Origin: Branchipolynoe longqiensis
Lineage: Eukaryota; Annelida; Polychaeta; Phyllodocida; Polynoidae
NCBI GenBank assembly: GCA_030323885.1
Contig: CM059186.1
Location: 165,537,417-165,601,416, forward strand
DNA: 64,000 nt
Direction of reading: 5' to 3'
A program made the position numbers and the translations under genes. Under the pieces are notes generated by a model that ran no database searches, was not told where the DNA came from, and saw only the letters and a list, made by a program, of their open reading frames with translations. Positions 11,169 to 23,180 of the stretch are shown one piece after another; position 1 is the first letter of the stretch; each line of letters begins with the position of its first letter.

Positions 11169-11285
11169 TTTGAGTTTTTCTCATTTTTCTGAGAAAGATA
11201 TACGAGATTAATCATTGTAGTCCACCTTATTTTAGGTTGAAGTAACTTTTATTTTACAAGCCTAACTTTTGAGATATTTTATACC
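11169..11285 (+). repeat. Family B repeat, copy 2, left part
   Basis: 'gagtttttctcatttttctgag', 'ttgatc/ttaatcattgtag' and 'gttgaagtaacttttattttaca'. It stops inside the 'gagatattt…gaagtgcaaac' stretch, which resumes at 11963. Confidence 0.65.
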
Positions 11286-11962
11286 CCTTTCACACTATGA
11301 CGTAACAAGCCAACGTGAGCCCAACGTGGTCAGTTTTCGTCATTACGTTGGGTTACATCATGATGACGTCAGAATGACGTTAGAATGACGTCGAGCTACA
11401 TCACATTACGTCGTGTTACGTCAAGTTACGTCAAGTTACGTCAAGGTTTTGGACATGTTCAACAATTTCGACGTAGCTCGAACGTAAGGGTTTACATTCG
11501 CCGTACGTTCTGTTCATGTTCAGTGAACGTCAATGACGTTAAACGGACGTTTTTCCAACGCTGCTCACTACGTTCAACTACGTTCCACTACGTTGACCCA
11601 CATTAAACCGAGTGCAAATGCCCACGTGGTGTAATGGGAATGTCAGGAGAACGTCGGGAGAACGTCGGGAGAACATCAGGAGAATGTGCATTCAACATAC
11701 GTTCAACGGATCATGACGTAGGTGACGTCATGTAACGTTCTTCTGGCGATGGAATAACGTTCATAACGTTCCGTGAGCGTAATGACGTTGTCCTCTCTCG
11801 TTGAATGACGGTATCACTATGCTTTACCGACATTACGCTCTCATCCACTACGCTGCATCCACGTTCAACTTCTGCCCAAAATTGCATACTACGCCCAGAA
11901 GTTCAACATTCTTCACGTTCTCCCTACGCTGCCGTCATTACGTCGTAGTGTGACAGGGCCAT
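11286..11962. mobile_element. ACGT-rich TIR element
   Basis: Inserted in a family-B repeat with a likely 3-bp ATA duplication. The left terminus 'cccctttcacactatgacg' mirrors the right terminus, whose complement reads 'ggccctgtcacactacgacg'. The interior is made of dozens of 'acgtca', 'tgacgt' and 'aacgt' motifs in both orientations, including palindromic TGACGTCA. There is no transposase frame. The 3-bp target is compatible with PIF/Harbinger but does not prove it. Confidence 0.7.
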
Positions 11963-12200
11963 AAAGTGCAAACGTACACAACTAATGTTGGCAAGCATGC
12001 CATGATACTGACACTGTAGGCTGCTGCAATAAATGGTTCTATTAAATTGCCTCAATATTCGGGTATGTGTGGCTACAAATGTTAATGAGTGCACCAGTAG
12101 ACTGGTATCTAAGTTTGATATGTAGAATCAAATCTAGATAATTGTTTTGGTTAACAGTTTGATGCTTCATCGGTCTATGCGCCTTCAACGTTGCAAGGTC
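11963..12200 (+). repeat. Family B repeat, copy 2, right part
   Basis: Continues copy 2 with 'agtgcaaacgtac', 'gcaagcatgcc', 'caccagtagactggtatctaag', 'atgtagaatcaaatctagat' and 'ttgttttgg'. Confidence 0.65.
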
Positions 12201-12229
12201 CGATAAAAGCATAATATTTTCAAAGGCAA

Positions 12230-12470
12230 AGAAACAGGTTTGGAGCTACATATCCAACTTTGATACCAGTGCACTTATTAAGTATGTTCTGCTATTTAGA
12301 AGGGCATACTAAGTCAATTTAATTGAACATGCTACTGTTGAAGTCTACGGGGACATAGTTTTGGCAAGCATGCCAAATTAATTTTGCTTTAAATGTCTTC
12401 CAAATTAACCATTCCAAATCAAAGTTACTTCAAACTAATGTAAGGCAGGTTATAATGATCAACGTAACCA
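12230..12470 (-). repeat. Family B repeat, inverted copy
   Basis: Complement of the family: 'catatccaactttgataccagtgcac', 'ggcaagcatgcc', 'aaagttacttcaa'. It directly faces a plus-strand copy that begins at about 12478. Confidence 0.6.
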
Positions 12471-12477
12471 ATTCAAA

Positions 12478-12654
12478 ACGGTAAAGTTGCATATTCCAGT
12501 CATTTTGAGTTTCTATCACTTTCTGAGATACATATATTAGGTTGATCATTATAATCTACCTCATTTTAGCGTGAAGTGACGTTCATTTAAAATGGATAAC
12601 TTTGGAGATATTTGGAGTATAAGCATACAGTCAATTAACAACAAATGCTTAATA
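12478..12654 (+). repeat. Family B repeat, copy 3, left part
   Basis: 'ttgagtttctatcactttctgagata', 'aggttgatcattataatctacctcatttta' and so on, ending at 'caaatgcttaataa', where the 1.55-kb TIR element is inserted. The repeat resumes at about 14210 ('agtgaacgagtacctaag…'). Confidence 0.6.
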
Positions 12655-14209
12655 AAGCCTAGGTCACACCTACCTGGAATAGGGGCCGGACGAGCCCCGA
12701 CCCGTGATCCGGCGTGGTCCGTGGCGATCCATGGTGATACGTGACTCATCCGTGGCTGGTCCTTGGTGGTCCTTGGTGATCCTTGGTGATCCTTGGCTGG
12801 TCCGGACTCATCCGGGGTCGGCCCTGGATGTTTTAAAATGTTTAAAACAGCTTGGGTGATATGGCGAATATTGCAACCCGGGCTTGATCCGCCATCATCC
12901 GGGTGTAATCCGGGGGTGGTCCGGGTAGTCCGGGGGTGGTCCGGGGGGAGTCCGTGTCCCATCCGGGCAGTCTGGGTCATTTTTAAACTGGAAGAGCCAC
13001 GTTTTAGCCACGCTTTAGCCTGGGGCCATATGCAGGAGTCAGTGTTATCGAGCCAAAACGCGTTTAGAGAGGATTTCTGGTTTAACGCCGAAAAGTCGGT
13101 ATGCACGAGTCAGTGATAGGCCTAACACCGGGCGTTTAAGGTCTGCGACACTAACCCCGTTTCATATGACGTTTACGGGCGGTGTTACCGTAACCGTGTA
13201 GCCAAATCTATTAAATGCTATCATATTTAACAGAATTAAATACGTAATAAGTGAAATTTCATGAAATTAACCCTAAATTCGAACCAATAATAACGGTGCC
13301 GCCGTAACGGCGGCGATATTAATACTTATATTTTCGAATCGACGAACGTAAAGTAAACAAATCGCCGCCGTCGCGACCACCGCGTCGACGTCGACATCCA
13401 TACTGGCCGACTTCTACGCATTGGCAGCAATGTATTAGCGATTTGTTTACTTTACGCTCGTCGATTCGAAAATATAAATATTAATATCGCCGCCGTTACG
13501 GAGGCAGCGTTAATATTGCTTCGAATTTAGGGTTAATTTCCTCAAATTTCACTTATTGCGTATTTAATTCTGTTAAATATGATAGCATTTAATAGATATA
13601 AGCCTAAAATATGGGTACATATGCAGAGGGATTTCCCAAATCTATAAATAAATTCAGGTTTAGCTAAAATGAAAGTGTTACGCGTTCCTGCATACGACTT
13701 GACACAGTTCCCGACGTCGGTGAAAGCTAAACGGTAAAAGGCTCTAACACCAAACCCCGCTAACACTGACTCCTGCATATGGCCCCTGGACTAGCCCCGA
13801 CAGAGCTACTGACCACTCCCGGACTGCCCAGATAAGACCCGGACAGGCCAGATGACCACGGATTAACCACGGATCGCCACAGATCGCCACGGATACCCAC
13901 AGATAGTCATGGATGACCAAGTATTACTCACGGACTACCCCAGGATGAGTCCTGCATTTCAGGCTATCATCTGGCGGTTGTACGGGGCTTGTCCGGGGGT
14001 TGACCTGAGCTCATCCGGGTAGTCCGGGGGTTGTCTGGGGGTCATCCATGGTGATCTGGTCTTGTAGTCCGTGGCTCATCCGGGTAGGTGTGAGAGCGAG
14101 GCGAAAATAGCGATTTTATCCGGGGTTGGTCGGGACAGTCCGGCGGAGTGGTCCGGGGGTGCTTCGGCTAAAAATCCGGGGCTCGTCCGGGTCGGTGTGA
14201 CTCGGGCTT
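12655..14209. mobile_element. 1.55-kb TIR element with nested palindrome (Harbinger-like ends)
   Basis: The left end 'agcctaggtcacacc' mirrors the right end, whose complement is 'agcccgagtcacacc', and both are followed by 'ggacgagcccc'. Comparison with uninterrupted family-B copies supports a TAA target duplication. That matches the 3-bp TWA targets of PIF/Harbinger, but no transposase is encoded. The sub-terminal DNA is rich in 'tccgggg', 'ccgtgg' and 'atccatggtgat' repeats. Inner inverted pairs include 'ccatatgcaggagtcagtgt' (13025) versus its complement (13761), and the long palindrome at 13205-13600. Confidence 0.75.
13205..13600. repeat. Long palindrome inside the TIR element
   Basis: The left arm runs 'aatctattaaatgctatcat' … 'ttacgtaaagtaaac' variants … 'aaatcg'; the right arm is its complement, ending 'gatagcatttaatagat'. 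Arms are about 165 bp with few mismatches, around a GC-rich centre ('cgccgccgtcgcgaccaccg…ccgacttctacgc'). Confidence 0.8.
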
Positions 14210-14519
14210 AAGTGAACGAGTACCTAAGTTGGAGATGTAGGTTTAAAACTAAATATGTGTTTTGCTTTGATGCTTTTATTAAACTATGTAACTTTAACAC
14301 CATTAGGAATGAGATAAATGCATTCTGTGCGTTTCACTTGATGGTTTGTGGCTGTTGGATTTATGTGGTACTTCCAATGTTTGTGTTTACAGTGTCTCTC
14401 TTTAATTGTTAACTTTTGTTCGCGTTTTTTTACCCATCTATTTCAATTGCTCACGGAATGTTTGATGATGTCGTGATTTTATTGTTAATACTAGTGATAT
14501 ACTGGATTGCCACAGGCCT

Positions 14520-14745
14520 AACTGTGCATGTGTGCGTACATGCGCGCACGTGTGTATATGTGTGCGCGCGCGTGTGTGCGCGTGGGTGTGAAGGTGGATG
14601 TGTACATGGGCGTGCATGAGCGTGGGCGCTCGGCTATGAAAGTATGTGGGTGGGTGCGTGTGTGGGTGTGTGGGCGGTGCTGGTGAGGGGACCTGCAATG
14701 TGTGGGTGTGGGTGTCTGAAGGTGTGTGGGAGTATGGTTGATGCG
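14520..14745. repeat. GT-rich low-complexity tract
   Basis: 'gtgtgcg', 'gtgggtg' and 'gcgcgcgtgtgtg' repeats. The ORFs on both strands are compositional. Confidence 0.75.
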
Positions 14746-15029
14746 TTGTACCGACTTGTGACAGTACACACTCATGGCGATTTTATAGTGCTGCCCCACT
14801 GGATATCGGGCCGCTGGGACCATGACCCAATATCCCACTCAGTCACATTATCCTGACACCAAGCTAACCAGCCATTGCCCTATCCTAATAATGCCGAGCA
14901 CCAGGCTAGGAAGCGACAAGTATAAATTTTTAAGTCATTGGTTTGACTCCACCGGGAACCAAATTCGGAAACTCCCGATCTTCCGTACGTGAGGCCTGTG
15001 CTCTACCGATTCGGCCACCACGCCCGGTT
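14746..15029 (-). mobile_element. tRNA-derived SINE
   Basis: Minus-strand copy. The tRNA-like head is at the right ('accgattcggccaccacgcc', A-box complement, at 15005-15025). The tail side is truncated at the GT tract. It lies between two GT minisatellite blocks. Confidence 0.85.
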
Positions 15030-15084
15030 TGTAGTATGGTATAAATGTGGCTGGGTGTACGGGTGAATTCGGTGTGGGCTCATA

Positions 15085-15420
15085 ATGCAACTTGGTAGAT
15101 GTGTGGGTGTGGGTGTGTGTGGGTGTGGGTGTCTGGGTGTGACTGGGGGATGTGGGTGTTGTGGTGTGTGGTGCGTCTCTGTGTGTGTGTGTGTGTGGTT
15201 GTGGGTGTGGGTCTGGGTCTGGGATTGGGTGTGGGTATGGTGCTTCTCTGGGTGGGGGTATGGGTGTGGGTGTGGGTGTGGGTGTGGGTGTGGGTGTGAA
15301 TGTGGATGTGGTGTGGTGGTGTGTGGGCGGATGTGGGTGTGGGTGGGTGTCGGAGTGGTGGTGTGTCTGGGTGTAGGCGTGGGCGGGTGGGTGGCCTGGA
15401 TGATGCTTGGTGTTTTGGAG
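15085..15420. repeat. (GTGTGGGTGTGG)n minisatellite
   Basis: The perfect part is at 15258-15300 ('gggtgt' repeats); the flanks are degenerate. It is the complement type of the CACACCCACACT array at 30796-32134. Confidence 0.9.
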
Positions 15421-15970
15421 TGAGGCCTGCAGGGCACTCACATTACCTGATTACCTGCTGGACATTTTCCACGTGCCCCTCGTTACTCCACTCCCTATGC
15501 CAAAGGCCAGCCAGCCTGCCTCAATATAATGTATACACCGATAAGGCCCTACCATAAGCTATACCTACACATATACCTCATAATGTATATCCACTCCGTG
15601 ACTGTTGCATCTCCTTGCAAGAAATGCAAGAATGCTTTTTTTAGCAACTTTAATTAACGATGCCTTTAGAGCACATTGATTTTCATATCATCGCCTACTG
15701 GATGTCAAAGATATGGTCATTCTGACATATTTCTGCGGAGGAAACCCGCCACATAGACAACTCTTTCTGATAATCAGCAAGTACACTTTCCCCCAAACAG
15801 GACACCACATACCACATCCTTTGATGAACCAGTTGTGGACCACTGGTTGCAATGGAAAATTGCCCAAACTGCAAATGTGTCCACTGAGCAGGATCGATAG
15901 GATGACCGCTACCTTGTTTAACAGGTGGACACTCGACCGCCTGAGCTATGTCCCACTCCCTTCATATATA
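15421..15970. other. Unassigned
   Basis: No repeat family or gene recognised in about 550 bp. Confidence 0.3.
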
Positions 15971-16545
15971 TTATAATGCTAGTCTTACTTCAAATACGTT
16001 TTTCAGTTACTGTATAGCCCATACCTCATATGAGATAGATCTCGACTGCTAAGTGATTTCATTTTTATTTCATAATATATATATATACCTTGCGATGAAC
16101 GTAATAACAACACATATATTATACTGGTAGCCTTACATCTAAGGCGTTCATCAGTTATTACATGGTCCATACTTCATGTGAGATAAATCTCTACCGCTAG
16201 GTCATTTCATTTTTATTTTAAACTACATATATATATATACACCTTGCGATGAACTTATTAACAACACATATATTATAATGCTAGCCTTACTCCTAAGACT
16301 TTTGTTACTTATTACATAGCATGTACCTCATGCAAGATAGACCTCTACGGCTAAATAATTTCATTATTAATTTATACGATATATACCTTGTGATGAACAT
16401 ATTACTATTAACAAGACATATATTGTAATGCTAGCCTTATGCCTAAGGCATTCATCAGTTACTACATGTCCCATACCTCATGTGAGATAGATCGCTACCA
16501 CTAAGTCATTTCATTAATATTTTATACTATATATATATTGTTTAT
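15971..16545. repeat. About 153-bp tandem repeat, four units
   Basis: Units begin near 15971, 16120, 16274 and 16428 with 'ataatgctag(t/c)cttac'. Each contains 'cagtta(c/t)…cc(c)atacctcat(g)tgagatagat', 'ctaagt.atttcatt' and 'accttgcgatgaac.tattaacaacacatatatt'. TATA microsatellites sit at the junctions. The last unit is shorter. Confidence 0.8.
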
Positions 16546-16784
16546 CATCACAGTGAAGGATCCAATATTGCACCCTGCTCATGAATTTAGCATCACTGTC
16601 GACATCAGACATGGCGGTGTTGACGCTATGAGCTCGCCGGACCATCTATGTCACGTGACAGGCTTCTCACAATTCCCCCTCCCCTTCCCCAGTCTCCTTC
16701 CCCCAACACACAAAGCCCCGCCGTGCTTAACGTGGCGCTTCACCGAGACGCAGCAACACGTCACTTCCGCTTTTCCGCAGTTGT

Positions 16785-17129
16785 GGGTTGGTTGTTGGAG
16801 TTTTACGTCCTAACAACATCTAAGGTCATATCAGGACGGATAGCGGCTTCTGACAGTGTGCACTCGTGGCAACTTTATAGCAGTGCCCCACTGGGAGACC
16901 AGGCCACCAACAACATGAGCTGATATCCCACTCAGTCACATTATTCTGGCACTGAGCCAACCAGTCCTTGCCCTATCCTCGTAATGCTGAGCGCCTGATT
17001 AGAAAGTGACAAGCATACATTTTAAAGTCATTTGTTTGACTTGACCAGGGATCGAACACATGGTTTCGAATCACATGATCTACCAAAATGGGAGATGGAC
17101 ACTCAACTCATTTGGCCATCCCGTCTGGT
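16785..17129 (-). mobile_element. tRNA-derived SINE, near full length
   Basis: Minus-strand copy with the tail 'ggttggttgttggagttttacgtcc' at its left and a degenerate tRNA-like head at the right ('actcatttggccatcccg'). Confidence 0.85.
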
Positions 17130-17504
17130 CGCATCCAGAAGTTGATGCACACCTAGCTGCCCCCGACAAGCACGGGCCACACCATATATGATTAGGCAGT
17201 AGTGTTGCATATAATCCTATTTGATACCGGCAGCAACTATGATGTGCTGTCAGTACCATAGCATGGTTCCTAGTACTATTTATCTGCAATCCGCATTGGG
17301 TTAGCAATATACCCCCCCCCCCCCCCGCACACTAACAACACACCCGCGTCCACTGTTCTGATGTACTTGACTATTAATAGTATAGGTATAACTATCTGCT
17401 GTACCAGCATATCTTACCTTCAGTGTACAATAACGGGAAAATCGTTGTGCCTATTTGCCAGATACCAGTTCCCAGCGTCCACCAGGGACCAGTGGATATT
17501 AAAA

Positions 17505-17825
17505 TTGCAAAGTGTGATGGTTTTGAATTTCTGTCATTTTTCAGAGAAAGATATATTAGGTTGATCCCCCTTACTTTTAATCCCCCTTACTTTAGTCTGA
17601 AGTAACATTTATTTTATATGGCAAAATTCTGAGCTATTTGAAGTGAAAATGTGGTAAGTTAATTTCGGGAAGCATGCCTGATACCATAGGCTTCTGCAGT
17701 AACAGGTTCTATTAAATTGCCTCAGTATTTAATATATGTGGTGACAAATATTTAATAAGTAGACTAGTGTCTAAGGTAGAAATGTAGAATCAAATTTAGA
17801 TAATTGTTTTGGTTTTGATAATTGT
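17505..17825 (+). repeat. Family B repeat, copy 4
   Basis: 'ggttttgaatttctgtcatttttcag', 'aggttgatc', 'gaagtaacatttattttata', 'cataggcttctgcagtaacagg', 'gtagactagtgtctaagg', 'agataattgttttggttttg'. This copy is uninterrupted, so it serves as the reference for the insertions in copies 2 and 3. Confidence 0.65.
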
Positions 17826-18479
17826 CTGGAATGAGTGGGATCGCTCATTCGGGTGCATTGCTGGGCACGGGGGGTGTGGGGTGGGGGGGGGGGGAGAAGC
17901 CAACCACCAACGGAAGTGGCACACACACACATTCAGCCCCCTCCCTCACACATCAACCCACCAAGACACACAATCAGCAACACACCTCCAACCTGATCGA
18001 CCAATCAGATCACAACAAAATCTGGAGTCCAGGACTCCAACACCTGGAATCGTCAGTCTGCAACAGCCTCTCCGACTGACCACATCTATAAACACCTTAT
18101 TCACCCACCCACATACACCTGCTCAATGATTGGCACAGCCAATCAAAACATAACAAACAACAAATACAAAAGACTCATAAAATTAATACAAAAAGACATT
18201 CGCAATTGACTTTTCATAATTACCACAGAATTGACAACCGTGCAATTTACATAGCAATGTGGTAAAATATTTAACCATGATTAAGTATAAAATTTAGTCT
18301 GCTATGTTATGTTTCATATGTTCCAATATTTCATCTCATACCATGAACTGATCATCTACCATGACTTTATGTCGGCCGTTACTGTCCTCTGATAACACTC
18401 AATGAATGATGGGGTGGAGGCGTCCAAATAAAAGTCATGTCTTCCCAAACCTCAGCTTCCACGTCATCTGTGCCCGAGA
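17826..18479. other. Unassigned
   Basis: CA-rich patch at 17921-17980 and AT-rich DNA after 18150. No gene seen. Confidence 0.3.
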
Positions 18480-19245
18480 GCAATGTGATGTTTTCATTGA
18501 ACTATGCAGCTTTAAAATTACATAGGCAAATGAAACCATCAAATTCTCATAACTAAAACAATTATTTAGATTTGATTCTACATATCCAATTTAGTGCAGC
18601 TTAGTGGTGCACTCACTGAACTGAGCATGTTTGTGGTATCAATAATTGAAAAACACGAAACCGACATGTATATATATATAGTGGCATTTATTCTTGTTGT
18701 CAGAGTGACAGGTTGTAGATTAGAGTCAGTTTCATGTATGAGGCTCGCAGACGCTTAACCCTATGAATCTTACTCTAAGCTTGGGTGAGTGGGATGGTAA
18801 ATTTTGGTGAGCCTATCATATACGTCTTGATGGTTTGAGCGCTAAGGACTAAGTGATTCGAAACCGCTCATAGCAGTTACTTAAAGCATTACATAGGTGG
18901 CACTTCAGTCAGCAGCTGGCAGATGGTGATAGTTCAAGTCCTTTCTCGCTAGATGGCAGCAGGTAAGGAGTCTATAGAAAGAGTATTGTCAATCGTGAGT
19001 ATTCAATTACCCATGTTTAAGAAGGCATGAACAATAAGTCAATGTAATAGAACCTGCCATTGCTGAAGTCTTTGCTGTCAGACCTTTGATATGCATGCCA
19101 AAATTAATTTATCATATTTGCACTTCAATTATCTGAAAGCTTAGCGATTTAAATAAAAATACAAGTTGCTACAAATCGAAGTGAAGTATAGCATAGCGAT
19201 CCACCTAATGTATTTAGTCTAAGATAAAGGACAGAAACTCACAAT
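18480..19245 (-). repeat. Family B repeat, inverted and interrupted
   Basis: The complement of the family's distal part is at 18490-18640 ('aaacaattatttagatttgattctacat'). The proximal part is at 19040-19245 ('aatagaacctgcc', 'gcatgccaaaattaattt', 'cacttcaatta', 'acagaaactcacaatcc'). About 400 bp of unrelated DNA with a TATA run lie between them. Confidence 0.5.
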
Positions 19246-19409
19246 CCATCGGACTATGACACTCTTAACCCAGAAGGAGGTAAAGGATATGGGATGGGAG
19301 GTTGAAGAGGATGAGGTGGATGGCAGCTGATTGTTAGCTGCGTGCAATGCAACCACTCCCAACCTTCCTTCCGTAAAACCCATCCCTCCCTGCCACCCCA
19401 CTCCCTGGG

Positions 19410-19739
19410 CCTGGACGCGGTGGCCGAATCGGTAGAGCGCATGCTTCCAGTGCGGAAGGTCGGGAATTCAATTCCCTTTCGAATCAAACCAATGACTTAC
19501 ACAATTCACATTTGTCACTTCCTAGCCAGGTGCTCGGCATTATTAGGAGACGGTAAGAACTGGTCTGTCCAGTGTCAGGATAATGTGCCTGAGTGGGATA
19601 TTGTATCATGGTGCTGGCAGCCTGGTCTCCCAGTGGGGCAGCATTATAAAGTCGCCATTGGTGCGCACTGTCACAAGTCGGTACCCATGGTAATATGACC
19701 TTAGATGTTGCCAGGATATAACATTCCTACAACCAACCC
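19410..19739 (+). mobile_element. tRNA-derived SINE, best-preserved copy
   Basis: The tRNA-like head 'gcggtggccgaatcggtagagc' at 19419 (A box) and 'ggtcgggaattcaattcc' (B-box-like) precede the full family body and the tail 'acaaccaaccc'. Use it as the family reference. The head is compatible with a tRNA of the Ser/Leu-like 'TGGCCGAATCGG' type. Confidence 0.9.
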
Positions 19740-19839
19740 TCCCCCTTCATCACCCCTTTGCTCCCTTGATGGCTATCGGTGTATTATAACTCGCCGCCAT
19801 AAACACATTACCCGCCGCTGGGTGGCGTAAATAGCGAGG

Positions 19840-20151
19840 AGGAGGCGGGGGGGTGGGGAAGGGTAGGAGGAGGGGAGGGGGGAGGGGGAGGTGGAGGGGA
19901 AGGGGGATAGAAGCTGGGGGGGTGGGGTCCTACAGCCAGAATGAAGCCACCCGAAAAGAGAAAAGAAGCCCCTCGCATACATGTTGAGATAATGGCGGCT
20001 CAGGGCCTTCAGTAGTTATTTGAAGGAGATGCTTCACTTGAGTGATCGGCGCGGCCTGCTATGGTAAATATACATCATCCACTCAGTGCGCACGCGTCAG
20101 TCAGGGCAGCGCCCCGCCCTCCGCCTCTCAGCTCACCAAATCCACCGCTAC

Positions 20152-20191
<40 letters not shown>

Positions 20192-20270
20192 ACCACCACA
20201 CACACACCCCACCCTAACCCACATCTCACTCACTTCTCGCCCCCCCCCCCCCTGCACACCCACTTCCTGA
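19840..20270. repeat. G-rich and C-rich low-complexity tracts
   Basis: (GGGAGG)n at 19843-19925 and a run of about 43 C at 20153-20192, followed by CA and C runs. Assembly length here is uncertain by nature. Confidence 0.8.
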
Positions 20271-20329
20271 CTCCAAAAAGGAAATGTCCCTGGTCAGACT
20301 GACATCAGTGGAACAGAACAGCTAAGTAC

Positions 20330-20535
20330 TACAGTAAAACCTCTCTAAGTCAAACTGACCACCTCCACAGATCGACCACTTCCCTATATCGATCACTTTA
20401 TTTGGGTCCCAAACGACCGCCCATATGATACTATTGTAACGATAAAAAAAACGTCCATAAACCGACCACCTCCCTAAATAGACTATTTAAAGTAGGTCCC
20501 ATGGTCAGTCTCGATTTAAAGATGTTTTATTATAG
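20330..20535. mobile_element. pogo/Tigger-like MITE, copy 3
   Basis: Starts 'acagtaaaacctctctaagt' and ends with a decayed 'gatttaaagatgttttatta'. Internal: 'agatcgaccacttccctatatcgat' and 'accgaccacctccctaaatagac'. Confidence 0.8.
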
Positions 20536-20665
20536 GTAGTATTAGTAGCGCTCAAAGTGACATATAGGTGGCGCCTGCGGTATGTAATAATCTCTCTGCT
20601 ATCTGTTATCCTAGGGGATGGGGGTCAATGGTAAATGATCATAATAATGAACAGCTCTGGGTCGT

Positions 20666-21314
20666 ATGCAACAAGACAGCTATGAAAAGGACTTGGGCGT
20701 AACCTTTGACTCCCAACTCTCCTTTCAGAAACACATGAGGACTATCATCTCAAATGCTAACCAGAGAGTAGGAATAATTAAAAGAACTTTCCATCACCTC
20801 AACAAGAACAATTTTCTCATTCTATTTAAGTCTCTTGTTAGGGCCAATTTTGGAATACTGTCCACAAATTTGGAGCCCAATCTTTCGGAAAGATATTCTG
20901 GAGGTCGAAAAGGTTCAGAGATGTGCAACGAAATTAGTTGCAGTTATAAAGGACTTACCCTATGAACAAAGGCTTAGGGAATTGAAACTTCCTACCCTTT
21001 CCTACAGAAGGAAAAGAAGTGACATAATTGAAGTATTTAAAATTATGAAAGGTTTTGATGAAATAGATATGAACCAATTTTTCACCTTGAATAAAAGAGA
21101 AGGCAGTCGGGGCCATACTCTCAAACTAGTAAAACCCAGAGCCATTTCAAAGTTAAGGCAACACAGTTTCTCAAACAGGATCATAAATATATGGAACAAT
21201 CTTCCACAAAATGTTATTGATGCCGAGTCAATAAATTCATTCAAGAACAGATTAGAAAAGGCATGGGCTGATGATCCAGGGAAACTTGACCCCTTATTCA
21301 CCACATGCTACTAA
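20666..21314 (+). pseudogene. CR1-like LINE, RT C-terminal region, frameshifted
   Basis: The encoded sequence matches the end of CR1-group ORF2: 'KDLGVTFD', 'IIKRTFHHL', 'LFKSLVR', then in the next frame 'ILEYCPQIWSP', 'VEKVQRCATK', 'YEQRLRELKLPTL', 'RSDIIEVFKIMKG' and 'NIWNNLPQ', ending in a stop at 21312-21314. The frame changes near 20835-20845, so the copy is broken. It is 5'-truncated, keeping only the thumb and post-RT part. Confidence 0.85.
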
Positions 21315-21659
21315 TTATTCCTTGTCTTGCTTATTTACTTGCACTCAAGCAAAAATGAGAGACAAATATGTGTTCACACTTCCTGTCTACCATTCGCTAT
21401 TTCGCTATTTCGTACGTAGTGTTGTTTTATTCACATAATAAATTATGTGTCATGTATATTATATAAATATATATATATATATATATGTATTCACGTTGGG
21501 GTGGCCATCGCTTTTGGGACATGTATGCCAAATAAACAGGAACAAGGCCCACTTGGCTCTGTTGCTTATTTGATTTATTTATTAAATATATATATATATA
21601 TCCATATATATATATAGTGAGAAGGTTTCATTAAATATATATAATTAATGCAAGTCTCC

Positions 21660-21752
21660 ATACTATTGTAACAATAAAAAAAACGTCCATAAACCAACCA
21701 CCTCCCTAAATAGACTATTTAAAATAGGTTCCATGGTCAGTCGATTTAGAGA
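21660..21752. mobile_element. pogo/Tigger-like MITE, half copy
   Basis: Only the right half of the family ('attgtaacaataaaaaaaacgtcc', 'ccacctccctaaatagac', 'tcagtcgatttagaga'), closest to the copy at 20330. Confidence 0.7.
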
Positions 21753-22224
21753 TAGTGCCAATGTTTGAGCACCTCCACAAGAAAGCATACAAATTAACCA
21801 ATTAAAACAATATTTGGTATTCTAATTTCACACAAAATAAATTAAATATAATCGATGAGTTGTTAGCTGATAGAGCCAGCACACGCGTGGGCTGCATAGA
21901 ACGGCGAGTGGGTCGGGCAATAGCCACAGGGAGGGTGAGATGTTTTCTGCTGACCCTGCCATCAAACCCGATTCCCTGCTACTCTTGTGGGGAATTTATG
22001 TCTGTAACTAATATAGCTAACGGGAAGACACCCAAAGCCACCCCAAACCACCTCAAGCTGAAATGAGAAATGTAAGCAGCGCAATGTGCGCAATACGGGT
22101 GCACGTGTGGGAGAGAGGTTGTTTATGTGGCAGGATGTGGGCTGCATGGGATTTTCCAAAGTGTCCCAAATCCACCATGTTATCGGTCCAGAGCTAAATG
22201 TCCTTTGGCCATATTGATGTCACT

Positions 22225-23180
22225 TTGCCGAATATGACATCCATGACAAACATAGAATCCATTATATCCATGGCATCCATGCAATTCATGGTATCCATGA
22301 TGCCTATGTAATCCATGGCATGCATGGCATGCATGCCACACATGTCATATATGACATGCCATATGTGTCAATGTATGTCATATATGACATGTGTAATTGT
22401 ATATGACATATATAACACACATGACATACATGACATACATGACATACATGACATGCATGACATGCATTACATACATGGGCATACATGACATACATGACAT
22501 GCATGTCATATATGGTATGCATGACATACCTGGCATACATTACATACATGACAGACATGACATATATGACAACCATGACAACCATGGCAGGCAAGAACAA
22601 CATGACAGACATGGCATGCATTACATGCATGACATGCAATCCATACATAACATGCATGATATGCATGACATACATGACATGTATGCCATACATGACATAC
22701 ATGACACAAGTGGCAGACATGATATACATGCCAGATGTGGCATGCATGACAGACATGACACACATGACATACATGTCATACATGACATACATGGCATACA
22801 TGACATAATGGTATACGTGACATACATGACATGCCTGACATACATGATTTACATGACATACATTAATTCATGACATACATGACATACATGGGATACATTA
22901 CATATGTGCCATATATACCATATATAATATAACATACATGACATACATGCCCACATGACATACATGACATACATGACATACATGACATGGATGACATACA
23001 TAACAGACACAACATACATAACATACATCTCATGCATAACATACATCACAGGCATGACATACCTGACATTCATTACATACATGACACCCATGGTATGCAT
23101 AACATACATTGCATGCTCGACATGCATGACATGGATGACACATCTGATATACATGAGATGCATGACGGACGCTTCACATG
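22225..23180. repeat. (CATGACATA)n minisatellite, about 0.95 kb
   Basis: Degenerate array of 'catacatgacatgcatgacata'-type units, about 9 bp each, drifting in phase. Because ATGACAT and ATGTCAT are complements, Met/Thr/Tyr- and Cys/His-rich frames are open on both strands; they are artefacts. Confidence 0.95.

Noticed and set aside
19419..19482. Possible tRNA gene
   Set aside because: It is the head of a SINE whose body and tail occur about a dozen times in the window.
22304..23163. Several 75-165-codon frames, Met/Thr/Tyr- or Cys/His-rich
   Set aside because: They follow the CATGACATA array on both strands.
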